This document shows, piece after piece, positions 15,985 through 22,847 of a DNA stretch of 64,000 nucleotides. Under the pieces are notes generated by a model. The model saw only the letters and a list, made by a program, of their open reading frames with translations. It searched no databases and was not told where the DNA came from. Positions within the stretch are counted from its first letter, which is position 1; each line of letters opens with the position of its first letter. The DNA is from JADGNF01 sp964582085 (lineage in GTDB: Archaea; Thermoproteota; Bathyarchaeia; Bathyarchaeales; Bathycorpusculaceae). Made by a program: the position numbers and the translations under genes. The DNA lies in assembly GCA_964582085.1 (NCBI GenBank), contig CAZOPV010000009.1:62001-126000 (forward strand), written 5' to 3'.

Positions 15985-16331
15985 CTGTTTATCGTAAACC
16001 TAACCGAGGCGACTGGGCAAAATCTTTGCTTTTCATAGGCATCTATGTTGCGGTTATTTCAGTTGCCGCTTTTATTTTGCTGGTTACGTACTGGTATCTG
16101 TGGTTGGCGCTGGTTGCAGGTGGACTGTTTATCATTGTTTTGTGGCACAAGAAATCCACGGCGTACCGTTGCCCAAAATACGGCAGCGAATTTGAGGTAT
16201 CATTGTTAACTGATTTGGTTAGTCTCCATGGAGTGACCAAAAACGGCGGCGGTTGGCTGTACTTGAAGTGTCCAGTGTGTTTTAACAGGTCAAAAATGGA
16301 AGTGCTCGCCAAGAAAAAAGCTAATCCATGA
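15981..16331 (+). CDS. Small membrane protein with degenerate zinc ribbon
   Basis: The 116-residue protein has two membrane helices (about 15-55) and a cytoplasmic tail resembling a zinc ribbon. The first half is YRCPKYGSEFEVS, in which the second cysteine of the usual CPKCG is replaced by Tyr. The second half is LKCPVCFNRSKME with both cysteines. Metal binding may be impaired. It is translationally coupled (ATGA) to the PH-like gene before it. Function unknown. Confidence 0.6.
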   Translation: MTVYRKPNRGDWAKSLLFIGIYVAVISVAAFILLVTYWYLWLALVAGGLFIIVLWHKKSTAYRCPKYGSEFEVSLLTDLVSLHGVTKNGGGWLYLKCPVCFNRSKMEVLAKKKANP

Positions 16332-16409
16332 TAGCTTGCTCTCTTAGGTCTTCAATCTTGTAGCCTTATGCCAGCCTCTAAACTCGAAACTTTCGCATTT
16401 TTTATGTAA

Positions 16410-16434
16410 CAACCTTTAAAAACTTTTAAGGTTG
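16410..16434. terminator. Hairpin between convergent genes
   Basis: CAACCTT (16410-16416) and AAGGTTG (16428-16434) form a 7-bp stem around an A/T-rich 11-base loop, 15 bases past the minus-strand stop at 16449. It could serve as a terminator for both converging transcripts. Confidence 0.4.
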
Positions 16435-16448
16435 ATACACAAAAACGC

Positions 16449-16955
16449 CTAAACCGCGCTCCAAAACAAGTAAACTTTAGATTGCGAAAGCAACCCAACA
16501 AGCTTCACCAACTTGGCAAGCTTAACCAAATCAGCAGCTTGTATGCATTGAAGGTAGTCGGCTGTGTTTCCGAAAGGTTTGTGTCGGCTGACAGCAAACT
16601 CTTTCTTAAACCGAGGATGCACACACTTGCTAAACGCCCCTTTCAGCGTTAATTTGTAGAATTTTCGCTGTCCAAAACCGAAGCTCTTAACTAAACTCTC
16701 TCTTTCTAAAATCTGAAGATGTGCGTAGGCAGTACGCCAGTTTAATCCCAACTTTGTCGCAACTTGATTACAACTTTTAGAACCACAAAAGAGCGTTTTC
16801 AAAACCTTTTTTCTAGAGTTGGCACCTTTAGAAGAATTAAGCAGAATTGCCAACTCGGGTTCGGAACTAATACTGGATTTTGTCAATGCCGCCACCCCTC
16901 CTGTGATATTGACCCAAAAATTAACTTCTGTTTTAGTCTTCTTATTCTCAGGCAA
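16449..16955 (-). CDS. Winged-helix transcriptional regulator
   Basis: Of 168 residues, roughly 40-110 form a winged helix: RKKVLKTLFCGSKSCNQVA, then TKLGLNWRTAYAHLQILERE and the wing SFGFGQRKFYKLTLKG. The C-terminal part (AADLVKLAKLVKLVGLLSQS) is amphipathic and could dimerise. Its own N-terminus overlaps the 3' end of the upstream membrane-protein frame, so the true start may be inside (after residue 30). A 54-bp element shared with the protease gene lies about 90-140 bases upstream. It is the likely local regulator. Confidence 0.65.
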   Translation of the reverse strand: MPENKKTKTEVNFWVNITGGVAALTKSSISSEPELAILLNSSKGANSRKKVLKTLFCGSKSCNQVATKLGLNWRTAYAHLQILERESLVKSFGFGQRKFYKLTLKGAFSKCVHPRFKKEFAVSRHKPFGNTADYLQCIQAADLVKLAKLVKLVGLLSQSKVYLFWSAV

Positions 16956-17620
16956 AAATTACCAATCGTTTGAGTTGTGAATATCAATTTTGTGCTAAGT
17001 CCTGCTCTTATCACTCGAATACCACTCAAAGATAAATAGAAAGAATTATATTTATTTCTATATTTTAGGACGCCTGTACAAAAAAGTAGGACAAGTGCAT
17101 TAACGGTTTTGATAAAAACCTTCAGTAGAAGGCATACATGATTAGAAATCATTCCCACTATATTGAGAATAGGAGGAGGCTGTTGTTTGAGTGATTTTCT
17201 GCTAAAACGAATAATTATAACAACAATTACACAAACCCCTAACAGCACCCAACCTGATATCAAAGGTCCGAGGTATCCAAAACTACCCGGATCTACAGAA
17301 AGTAACTGGATTTCATAATAATTGTTTTTATATTCTATATTATTGATACCGTTAGTTTGGATCATTTCGTCAATTTGAGTATCGTCTAAATTAACAAACA
17401 CGAGTTTTTCAGGGTTAGATATAGCTTCCAGCAAATAAAAATCGGGATTATCCAACGAGAAATATTTTTCAGGCGTGCCAAGCAACACATGTGCTTCAAT
17501 AGCCGTACCATAACCAAACTGTTGACTCTGAAAGATGCCAACCACAATAAATACTGTTGCTACAGAAAGAACTGCCGTAATTAGTATAAACAAAAAAAGG
17601 AAAGTTTTCATGTGTAACAT
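16883..17620 (-). CDS. Membrane protein of the protease cassette (3' end doubtful)
   Basis: From ATG 17620 (or M4 at 17611) the protein has an N-terminal membrane segment (about 5-30), an extracytoplasmic domain of about 85 residues (TAIEAHVLLGTPEKYFSLDN region) and a second membrane helix (GWVLLGVCVIVVIIIRFSRK). It has no relative that I recognise. After about residue 165 the frame runs on through the shared 54-bp promoter element and into the regulator gene, ending at 16883; that tail is probably not original coding sequence. The start is eight bases after the metzincin stop, so the two are co-transcribed. Confidence 0.5.
   Translation of the reverse strand: MLHMKTFLFLFILITAVLSVATVFIVVGIFQSQQFGYGTAIEAHVLLGTPEKYFSLDNPDFYLLEAISNPEKLVFVNLDDTQIDEMIQTNGINNIEYKNNYYEIQLLSVDPGSFGYLGPLISGWVLLGVCVIVVIIIRFSRKSLKQQPPPILNIVGMISNHVCLLLKVFIKTVNALVLLFCTGVLKYRNKYNSFYLSLSGIRVIRAGLSTKLIFTTQTIGNFCLRIRRLKQKLIFGSISQEGWRH
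17041..17094 (-). promoter_or_regulatory. Shared 54-bp element, copy A (before the winged-helix gene)
   Basis: On the minus strand this reads GTCCTACTTTTTTGTACAGG, then CGTCCTAAAATATAGAAATA and an AT-rich TATA-like end. About 45 of 54 positions match copy B at 18482-18536. Two GTCC half-sites lie 21 bases apart around a GTAC. It precedes the winged-helix gene and lies inside the run-on frame of the membrane protein. Confidence 0.6.
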
Positions 17621-17628
17621 CTCGGGCT

Positions 17629-18453
17629 CTATCCGAAACGGAATCTATTTGCATAAATTGTTGAATGACAACTGCCACACCAGTCTCTCGTCCAAGGTCC
17701 CCACGTGTAAGACATTATGCACCAATCGAACAAGCCAGGATTATGGTCAGGTGCGTTATAATTATGCGAAGCTTCGTGTTGCCACAAATTAGCCAACGGC
17801 CAAGCCCCTGTTTCACGTACCCTTATTATGAAATCGTCTCCAGGTCTTTCACCGAGACCTAAGATGCTTCCAGTAAGTTGCCCTGTCATGAATACTCTTA
17901 CATCACAATCACCAGGTTTGGGAAAATTATTTCGCCCTTCATCAAAAAGCTGGTATAGGTTGCCGCTATTAGTTGAATACCAATTAGTATAATGTCCCGC
18001 GCCCATATTATAGTCAATTTCGTATTGTGGCCAGAAAAAGTCATCCCCACCTTCGAGAATAGTCCATGCCCACATGTATACATCATCCCATGTTACAGAG
18101 TGGCCCAATAAATTTTCGTACCAGGACTTCATGTCATCATCGCAAACGACGTATGCTTCAACAGTCTGAGGAATGGTTAATAGTGATTCTTGGGATTCGT
18201 CATCGGCTCCATATTCAATGTTTGGAGTAATATGGCCTGGAAGCGAGTAAAAAACTTCTATAGTTGTTCCTGTTTTAGCGAGGTATTCTTCCGTGGTCAT
18301 ATGTGTAATGTCTATTACTGCACCTAAATTCTGAGCTGCAAGGTTATCTTTATAGGTCGGCTGTTCTGATAGAGATGCTGTAACTAATGTTGTACTCAAA
18401 AGCAAGCTTAGAATCAGCAGTGTACCAATTTTGAATAAAATTAATTTTTTCAT
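17629..18453 (-). CDS. Secreted metzincin-like metalloprotease
   Basis: The 274-residue protein has a signal peptide or anchor (about 3-27) and then an extracellular domain. The zinc motif is H226-E227-A-S-H230-N-Y-N-A-P-D236-H237, followed by a Met-turn candidate C245-I-M247. Reprolysin-like proteases have HExxHNxGxxHD. Here the last two residues are in the order Asp-His and Asn replaces Gly, so D236 could be the third ligand, as in snapalysin (HExxHxxGxxD). Seven cysteines suggest disulfides. It is the first gene of a two-gene unit and is preceded by GGAGGAG and by copy B of the 54-bp element. Target unknown. Confidence 0.68.
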   Translation of the reverse strand: MKKLILFKIGTLLILSLLLSTTLVTASLSEQPTYKDNLAAQNLGAVIDITHMTTEEYLAKTGTTIEVFYSLPGHITPNIEYGADDESQESLLTIPQTVEAYVVCDDDMKSWYENLLGHSVTWDDVYMWAWTILEGGDDFFWPQYEIDYNMGAGHYTNWYSTNSGNLYQLFDEGRNNFPKPGDCDVRVFMTGQLTGSILGLGERPGDDFIIRVRETGAWPLANLWQHEASHNYNAPDHNPGLFDWCIMSYTWGPWTRDWCGSCHSTIYANRFRFG

Positions 18454-18481
18454 TTTTATTTCTCCTCCCGATATTCTCTTT

Positions 18482-18536
18482 AAGAAATATTATTTATTTC
18501 TACGTTTTAGGACAAGTGTACTAAAAAATTGGACAC
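18482..18536 (-). promoter_or_regulatory. Shared 54-bp element, copy B (before the metzincin gene)
   Basis: On the minus strand it reads GTCCAATTTTTTAGTACACT, TGTCCTAAAACGTAGAAATA, then AATAATATTTC, which can act as the TATA box 30 bases before the ATG at 18453. It matches copy A closely, including GTCC half-sites 21 bases (two helical turns) apart. This is a probable operator/promoter bound by one of the adjoining winged-helix proteins. Confidence 0.62.
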
Positions 18537-18556
18537 CTTGGAAATTATATTCCAGG

Positions 18557-18973
18557 TCACAGGTTACCTTTTACCCATACTCTAACGGTTTCATAGCAGA
18601 AGATCAAAAGAGCAATAACTGTGGCGGCGACATAGAAATAATATTCTCGACTAAAAATCTCAGGTTTAAGAATAGTAAGCTCGGAAACCAAAAGAACAGC
18701 CATAAGAACCGAGTAAAAAAGATACCGAGGAACAACAAAACGACTAATTTTAATGCAGCCATTCAACAAAACTCTGTTAACCACATAATTGCCTAATTCT
18801 TTTCTCACAAGCCCTTCATCCTCTAACTTGGAGAGATGATACTGGACTAGCGAAGGGCTGCTAAATTTTAGTTCTCTTCGGATTTCTCTAATTCTAAGGG
18901 GTTTATTGGCTTTTAACATAAAGCGGTAGATGTCAAGAGTTGTTCCTTTTAGGATATCGGTTGATTTCTTAAT
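18557..18973 (-). CDS. Membrane-bound winged-helix regulator with apparent ATT start
   Basis: The N-terminal winged helix reads LKGTTLDIYRFMLKANKPLR, then IREIRRELKFSSPSLVQYHL and SKLEDEGLVRKELGNYVV. Two membrane helices follow (about 83-103 and 112-130). The first in-frame ATG (18919) cuts off helix 1. The frame opens at a stop at 18980-18982, and ATT at 18971-18973 follows GAGGAACG at a good distance, giving a 138-residue protein. No ATG, GTG or TTG is available between. It likely senses something at the membrane and controls the neighbouring protease unit. Confidence 0.68.
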   Translation of the reverse strand: MKKSTDILKGTTLDIYRFMLKANKPLRIREIRRELKFSSPSLVQYHLSKLEDEGLVRKELGNYVVNRVLLNGCIKISRFVVPRYLFYSVLMAVLLVSELTILKPEIFSREYYFYVAATVIALLIFCYETVRVWVKGNL

Positions 18974-19056
18974 CGTTCCTCAACCCCACCATAATTAGTA
19001 AGTCCGTTGATTTAAAAGCTAACCCTGAAAACACACAATGATTTGCTGATGAACAA

Positions 19057-19078
19057 CTGTACAAATTTTTAGTACAAA
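19057..19078. promoter_or_regulatory. Repeated TTTGTAC site between divergent genes
   Basis: On the minus strand, TTTGTACTAAAAATTTGTACAG holds TTTGTAC twice, 13 bases apart. TTTGTACAG also occurs in copy A of the 54-bp element. It lies between the membrane-bound regulator and a small membrane protein and may be a binding site for the same regulator. Confidence 0.35.
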
Positions 19079-19162
19079 ACAACGTTAAATAACATCGATT
19101 AGCCATGTTAAAAACGTAAAAAGCCCAGAGACTTGGAAGCTGTGATAGGACTCAAAAAACAG

Positions 19163-19459
19163 ATGACAATAGCCGTTATTCTAGCGATAATGTCAGGTCT
19201 GTTTTTAACTGGAATATTCGTTCTTTTACCTGATCAAACACAAAATCAGATGCCAATCCCTCAACCATCACCCTCAGTTTTAGAACAAGTTTCATGGACA
19301 ATGCTTTGGATAAGCTTGGCGGCACTTATCGCATTAGCCATTGTGGCAATGTTTATGCTTATAAATCGATTGATAAGCAAGAAAAAATCTGAAGACCTTG
19401 AAGTACCAGCAGAAATTGTTGAATCAGGGTCAACGACACCGTATCAAAAAAAGCTCTAA
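19163..19459 (+). CDS. Small two-helix membrane protein
   Basis: From ATG 19163 the protein has about 98 residues: a first membrane helix (IAVILAIMSGLFLTGIFVLL), a short Pro/Gln-rich outer loop, a second helix (MLWISLAALIALAIVAMFML), and a charged tail. An in-frame TTG at 19133 would add ten residues. No family is recognised. It could belong to the regulator cassette or mark the left border of the integrated element. Confidence 0.45.
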   Translation: MTIAVILAIMSGLFLTGIFVLLPDQTQNQMPIPQPSPSVLEQVSWTMLWISLAALIALAIVAMFMLINRLISKKKSEDLEVPAEIVESGSTTPYQKKL

Positions 19460-19478
19460 TCAATTGGAGAGAATAAAC

Positions 19479-19787
19479 TTGGTCAAGTTTCAAGAGTACT
19501 ATGTGAAGAAGCCTTACAAACGGCGAGAGAAAAGGTATCGGTGTATTTTGCTTAGGATTCCTAAGCGGTTTCATGAGAAAGTTGACCCTTTTATGGGCTT
19601 GGATTTTGACATGAAGGACATTATCGCTAGAGAGGCGGGCGATGAGAGAGTATTGGATATTGTTTTGGCAACAAAAAAACCAGCAATAAGCAGACCGATA
19701 GAAGCGACAGGCTTAAGCTTGCTCTCCCCGCAACAGCAAAAAATAGCCTTGTCTAGACTGGAAATGCCCTCGGTGAAACGTTGCTAG
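19479..19787 (+). CDS. Hypothetical protein of the integrated element
   Basis: From TTG 19479 (GGAGAG at 19465-19470) the gene encodes 102 residues. It is basic at the N-terminus (VKKPYKRREKRYRCILLRIP), followed by an acidic middle part (MKDIIAREAGDERVLDIVL). A longer frame from 19398 exists but overlaps the preceding gene. No relative recognised. It may be a small DNA-binding protein of the mobile element. Confidence 0.45.
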   Translation: MVKFQEYYVKKPYKRREKRYRCILLRIPKRFHEKVDPFMGLDFDMKDIIAREAGDERVLDIVLATKKPAISRPIEATGLSLLSPQQQKIALSRLEMPSVKRC

Positions 19788-19926
19788 TACTAGAAAAAGC
19801 CTCGGAAAAACGCGGTGCCCCCCTTTTTTTAAGCGTGCCCTGTCTCGGTATTTTTAACAAAAAACTAGCAACTGTGACACATGTGAGCGGTTGCTCTAAT
19901 TTTCCCCATGGTTTTTCTAGTACTAG
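19784..19926. repeat. Inverted repeat pair CTAGTACTAGAAAAA
   Basis: CTAGTACTAGAAAAA at 19784-19798 recurs in inverse at 19912-19926, and each copy contains the 10-bp palindrome CTAGTACTAG. Between them GTTGCTAGT (19780-19788) is mirrored by ACTAGCAAC (19864-19872), and CACATGTG is also palindromic. Such a dense set suggests a replication, transfer or regulatory site of the element. The spacer 19788-20026 has no gene. Confidence 0.5.
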
Positions 19927-19946
19927 ATAGATTTTGCCCCAGACAA

Positions 19947-19968
19947 AACCACTGGCAAAGCAGTGGTT
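19947..19968. repeat. Perfect 8-bp hairpin
   Basis: AACCACTG and CAGTGGTT flank GCAAAG. There is no T-run, so it is more likely a structural or binding site in the element than a terminator. Confidence 0.45.
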
Positions 19969-20026
19969 AACGTGATATGCTAGTTTTGACGCCTGTTTAT
20001 TCTCTACAAAGTTAGAGGGGGAGCAT

Positions 20027-20434
20027 TTGTCTTTGGCGTGGGATAAGAGTAAGGGTATAGTGGTGGACCCGTTTGTTGGTAGAGGGGCACCTCTGAACCG
20101 CGCCATAATCTATGTTTTGGGGCTAAAGCAGCCGCAGACGACACGGCAAATAAGCAAGAGCGTAAACAGCATTCCCGAATTCAAAGACACCAGCACATCA
20201 ACCGTGAACAAGAGGGTTAGAGACCTTGAAACAGGCGGGTACCTTGCAAAAGTTCAGGTTACCCAAAGAGTCGGCGGCATTACCAATTACTATCAGTTGA
20301 CCCCAAATGCAGAACTCTCCCAGTACCTAGACACTCATGCCGCCAATGAGATATTTACCGGTCTTTTAGGTGATGATGCATCCACAATTTTAGTTGACCT
20401 CAAAAGAGCCCAACTGAGAAAAAGACTGCCCTAA
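20027..20434 (+). CDS. Winged-helix protein of the integrated element
   Basis: TTG start at 20027 with GAGGGGGAG just upstream; 135 residues. The centre is a winged helix: LGLKQPQTTRQISKSVNSIP, then STVNKRVRDLETGGYLAKVQ and the wing RVGGITNYYQLTPNA. The C-terminal helix is basic. This is typical of small regulators on archaeal plasmids and viruses. It may bind the palindromic sites on either side. Confidence 0.62.
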   Translation: MSLAWDKSKGIVVDPFVGRGAPLNRAIIYVLGLKQPQTTRQISKSVNSIPEFKDTSTSTVNKRVRDLETGGYLAKVQVTQRVGGITNYYQLTPNAELSQYLDTHAANEIFTGLLGDDASTILVDLKRAQLRKRLP

Positions 20435-20574
20435 CAAAAATTGTAGCTCACATGTTTTAGTCCAGCATTTTCGTCTTTCGCGTGCCGAACCATGCAATTG
20501 CGCAAAATTGCTTTTCATCTAGCAACCTTTACATGTTACAATATCATCCAAGCCCATCCTTTTTAATTTTTCAG

Positions 20575-20644
20575 ACCCTGTTCTTTGAAGGGGTCTCAAA
20601 GAACCCTGTTCTTTAACAGCCCCCCTGAAAGAACCCTGTTCTTT
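20575..20644. promoter_or_regulatory. Three tandem palindromes AAAGAACCCTGTTCTTT
   Basis: Full copies are at 20598-20614 and 20628-20644. A partial copy (ACCCTGTTCTTT) is at 20575-20586. Steps are 28 and 30 bases, close to three helical turns. AAAGAAC and GTTCTTT are inverse halves around CCT. They lie before the start of the next gene and are probable operators or iterons. Confidence 0.62.
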
Positions 20645-20701
20645 GAGGCATACAGAATTCCTTTATTTTGCTGCCTCGACATAGGTTTAGGTGACATAAA
20701 A

Positions 20702-20944
20702 GTGGTAAATATTATTGAGGACTGGGATGTCCTTGAAGAGTACGCTGGAGAAAAACTGGATTTTTACCAGATCCTTAGCAACGATGGAACCATAGAAATT
20801 AGGGTACAAACAGGAAGATTCGGCTACAAAAAAGAGTTCACACAAGGCAACGACCCGTTGCTAACCAAAATTTTGGACTTCTGCAAAAAACGCCGCTATA
20901 TCCAAATCAGCGAAAACATGCGAGACGAGGACTTTTTCAAGTAG
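20702..20944 (+). CDS. Hypothetical 80-residue protein of the element
   Basis: GTG start at 20702, eight bases after GGTGA. The protein (VNIIEDWDVLEEYAGEKLDF onward) is acidic and soluble, ending in a helical KILDFCKKRRYIQISENMRD. A frame from TTG 20585 exists, but its added residues are merely the translation of the palindromic repeats. No family recognised. Confidence 0.45.
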   Translation: MVNIIEDWDVLEEYAGEKLDFYQILSNDGTIEIRVQTGRFGYKKEFTQGNDPLLTKILDFCKKRRYIQISENMRDEDFFK

Positions 20945-20956
20945 CTGGGGATTAAA

Positions 20957-21181
20957 ATGAAAGTTTGTCCCTTAGCCGCTGCCAACCCAACGCAACAAAA
21001 CAGCGATTGCCTTGGAGAAGCCTGCGCATGCTACGTCAAAATGCACAAGCAAAGAATACTGCATATTGGCGGTTTAACTGTGCCTGATGAACAATTTTAT
21101 TTGCGATACAGTGGCTGTGGCTTAATCTCACGTATTCCCTGGGACATTGTCGAATTTAAAGCTAAGAAAACATGCCCGTAG
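20957..21181 (+). CDS. Small cysteine-rich protein of the element
   Basis: ATG start, 74 residues. The first half is MKVCPLAAANPTQQNSDCLG followed by EACACYVKMHKQ, giving a C-x13-C-x4-C-x-C set that probably binds metal. The second half is a predicted beta region. The CPxA...CLGExCA pattern resembles small proteins found on archaeal mobile elements, though I cannot name the family. It is 12 bases after the preceding stop, so it probably shares its transcript. Confidence 0.5.
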   Translation: MKVCPLAAANPTQQNSDCLGEACACYVKMHKQRILHIGGLTVPDEQFYLRYSGCGLISRIPWDIVEFKAKKTCP

Positions 21182-21221
21182 GCAATCTAGGCAGAGAGTA
21201 AGTTTTGGGAGGTGGGAGGGA

Positions 21222-22486
21222 ATGGCTGAGCTTACATCAAAGGAACCTTCTCCAGACTGCGTATTTGGCACTAAAGCCGGTTCTAAATCTTGTAAGTCAG
21301 AGCATGCAGACGGCTCTGCCGGCGCCAGCCCCCTAAACCCATCCTGCCCACAATGCAACAGCAAAAAAGTCTGGAGAGACGGCAACCGATACACAATTTT
21401 TGATGATAAGATTCAGCGCTGGTTGTGCAAGGAATGCGGCCACAGATTCTCAGACAAAGACGACCTTCAGAAAACCAAACAAGCCATTGAAACAGTCAAT
21501 ACGAAGTCATTAAAAACCCACACCGCCATAGTTACTACCAGCCAAATATGCGTCACGGAGACGAAAAATTTGGAAGCGGAACAACAAACAAATCAAGTTC
21601 CGCGAAGAAACGAAGAAAACAGAGGCAAAATCGTCGAACCCGGCTTCTGGATGCAAAAAGAAGGCTACGCTGAATCAACAATCAGCCGAAGAATACGACT
21701 CCTCGGAACCCTCTTAAACAAAGGCGCCGACCTAAAAGACCCAGAATCAGTAAAAGAAACAATCGCCAAACAAAAAAGCTGGACAACCAAAACCAAACAA
21801 ATCGCCGTCGAAACCTACGACTGCTTCCTAAAATCCCAAGACTTAACCTGGAAAAAACCAATCTACCAAGCCGTCAAAAAACTACCTTCATACCGACCGA
21901 AGAAGAACTAAACAACTTAATCGCAGGATGCAACCGAAAAACCGCCACCTTCCTACAGCTACTCAAAGAAACAGGCATGCGATGCGGAGAAGCATTCATG
22001 CTACAATGGACCGACTTTGACTTTGAAAACAAAACCGTGAACATAACACCTGAAAAAGGAAGCGACCCACGTCAACTCAGAATATCCATGCGACTCATAA
22101 TGATGCTCACAGCTCTACCAAAAACTAAAGACAAACCCTTCGAATGCAGCCACCGACACTTCGCTAGAGCCTTCAGAATCCAAAGAACCAGAGTAGCCAA
22201 CAAGCTAAAAAACGACCGCATCCTAAAAATCCACTTCCACACTTTAAGACACTGGAAGGCAACAATGGAATACGCTAAAACCAAAGACATCCTTCACGTC
22301 ATGAAAATGCTCGGGCACAGAAACATCCAAAACACGCTACTCTACACACAACTCATAAGCTTTCAAAACGATGAGTTCTTCTCAGCAACCGCTAAACCAG
22401 TCCAAGACGCCCAAAAACTCATAGAAGCAGGTTTCGACTACGTCTGCGAATATAACGAAATAAAAATCTTCAAGAAAAGGAAGTAA
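21222..22486 (+). pseudogene. Tyrosine integrase/recombinase, frameshifted
   Basis: From ATG 21222 (after GGGAGGTGGGAGGG) the first frame encodes an N-terminal zinc ribbon (C42, C45, C69, C72) and a SAM-like core-binding domain (GFWMQKEGYAESTISRRIRL). It stops at 21909. The -1 frame continues exactly as expected with FIPTEEELNNLIAGC, then KETGMRCGEAF (catalytic Arg), FHTLRHWKAT (His-x-x-Arg-His), MLGHRNIQNT and TLLYTQL (nucleophile Tyr). One T is missing near 21887 (CCTTC where CCTTTC would restore the frame). The gene sits beside the 3' end of tRNA-Pro, the usual place for an integrase. A programmed shift is possible but no slippery heptamer is seen. Confidence 0.85.
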
Positions 22487-22543
22487 AACAAATGTTCGAA
22501 AAAATTTGCCTCTTAGAATTCACAGCTAAACCCTATATAAACA

Positions 22544-22575
22544 GGGCCGCTGGGAGCGTGGTGGGGCCGCTGGGA
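22544..22575. repeat. 12-bp direct repeat at the tRNA-Pro 3' end (attachment-site-like)
   Basis: GGGCCGCTGGGA occurs at 22544-22555 and again at 22564-22575, where it forms the acceptor/T-arm end of tRNA-Pro. The two copies are only 20 bases apart. It may be a remnant att duplication. The matching far end of the element was not found. Confidence 0.45.
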
Positions 22576-22637
22576 TTTGAACCCAAGATCGCATGCGCCC
22601 CAGGCATGTATCCTAGTCCAGGCTAGACGACGGCCCC
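22563..22637 (-). tRNA. tRNA-Pro (anticodon GGG)
   Basis: Minus-strand fold: acceptor GGGGCCG/CGGCCCC (7 bp), anticodon stem CATGC/GCATG with loop CTGGGGC (anticodon GGG), T-stem TTGGG/CCCAG with loop TTCAAAT. The D-stem is short and includes a G-U pair. No CCA is encoded and no intron is seen. Its 3' end faces the integrase. Confidence 0.93.
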
Positions 22638-22649
22638 AACTTTCTAAGT

Positions 22650-22666
22650 ACCAGCTTGAAGCTGGT
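22650..22666. promoter_or_regulatory. 17-base palindrome upstream of tRNA-Pro
   Basis: ACCAGCTT-G-AAGCTGGT lies 13 bases before the tRNA 5' end. A one-base centre excludes an RNA hairpin of this form, so a protein-binding site or chance is more likely. Confidence 0.25.
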
Positions 22667-22847
22667 TGAAGTTCCCAATGGGGTTATTGAACTTAAAGCT
22701 TCTGGATGAAGCTGACAGGTTTTGGGTTTGTGTATTGTTGATTCGTAAGTTATTTTAATTTTATGTTGAAGAGCAAGCACAACCTAAAATGGAGTTAATT
22801 CCTGTTTTACCTTGTTGAAGTCACCTACGCACAATACACGCAACACA

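Noticed and set aside
20585..20701. N-terminal extension of the 80-residue element protein (RTLFFNS, RTLFFEA)
   Set aside because: The residues are just the translation of the palindromic repeats; GTG 20702 with GGTGA is the better start.
21880..21911. Programmed -1 frameshift in the integrase
   Set aside because: No slippery heptamer or downstream structure is visible; a missing T in CCTTTC is simpler.
22650..22720. Possible second tRNA or small RNA beside tRNA-Pro
   Set aside because: Only a short palindrome is present; no cloverleaf can be drawn.
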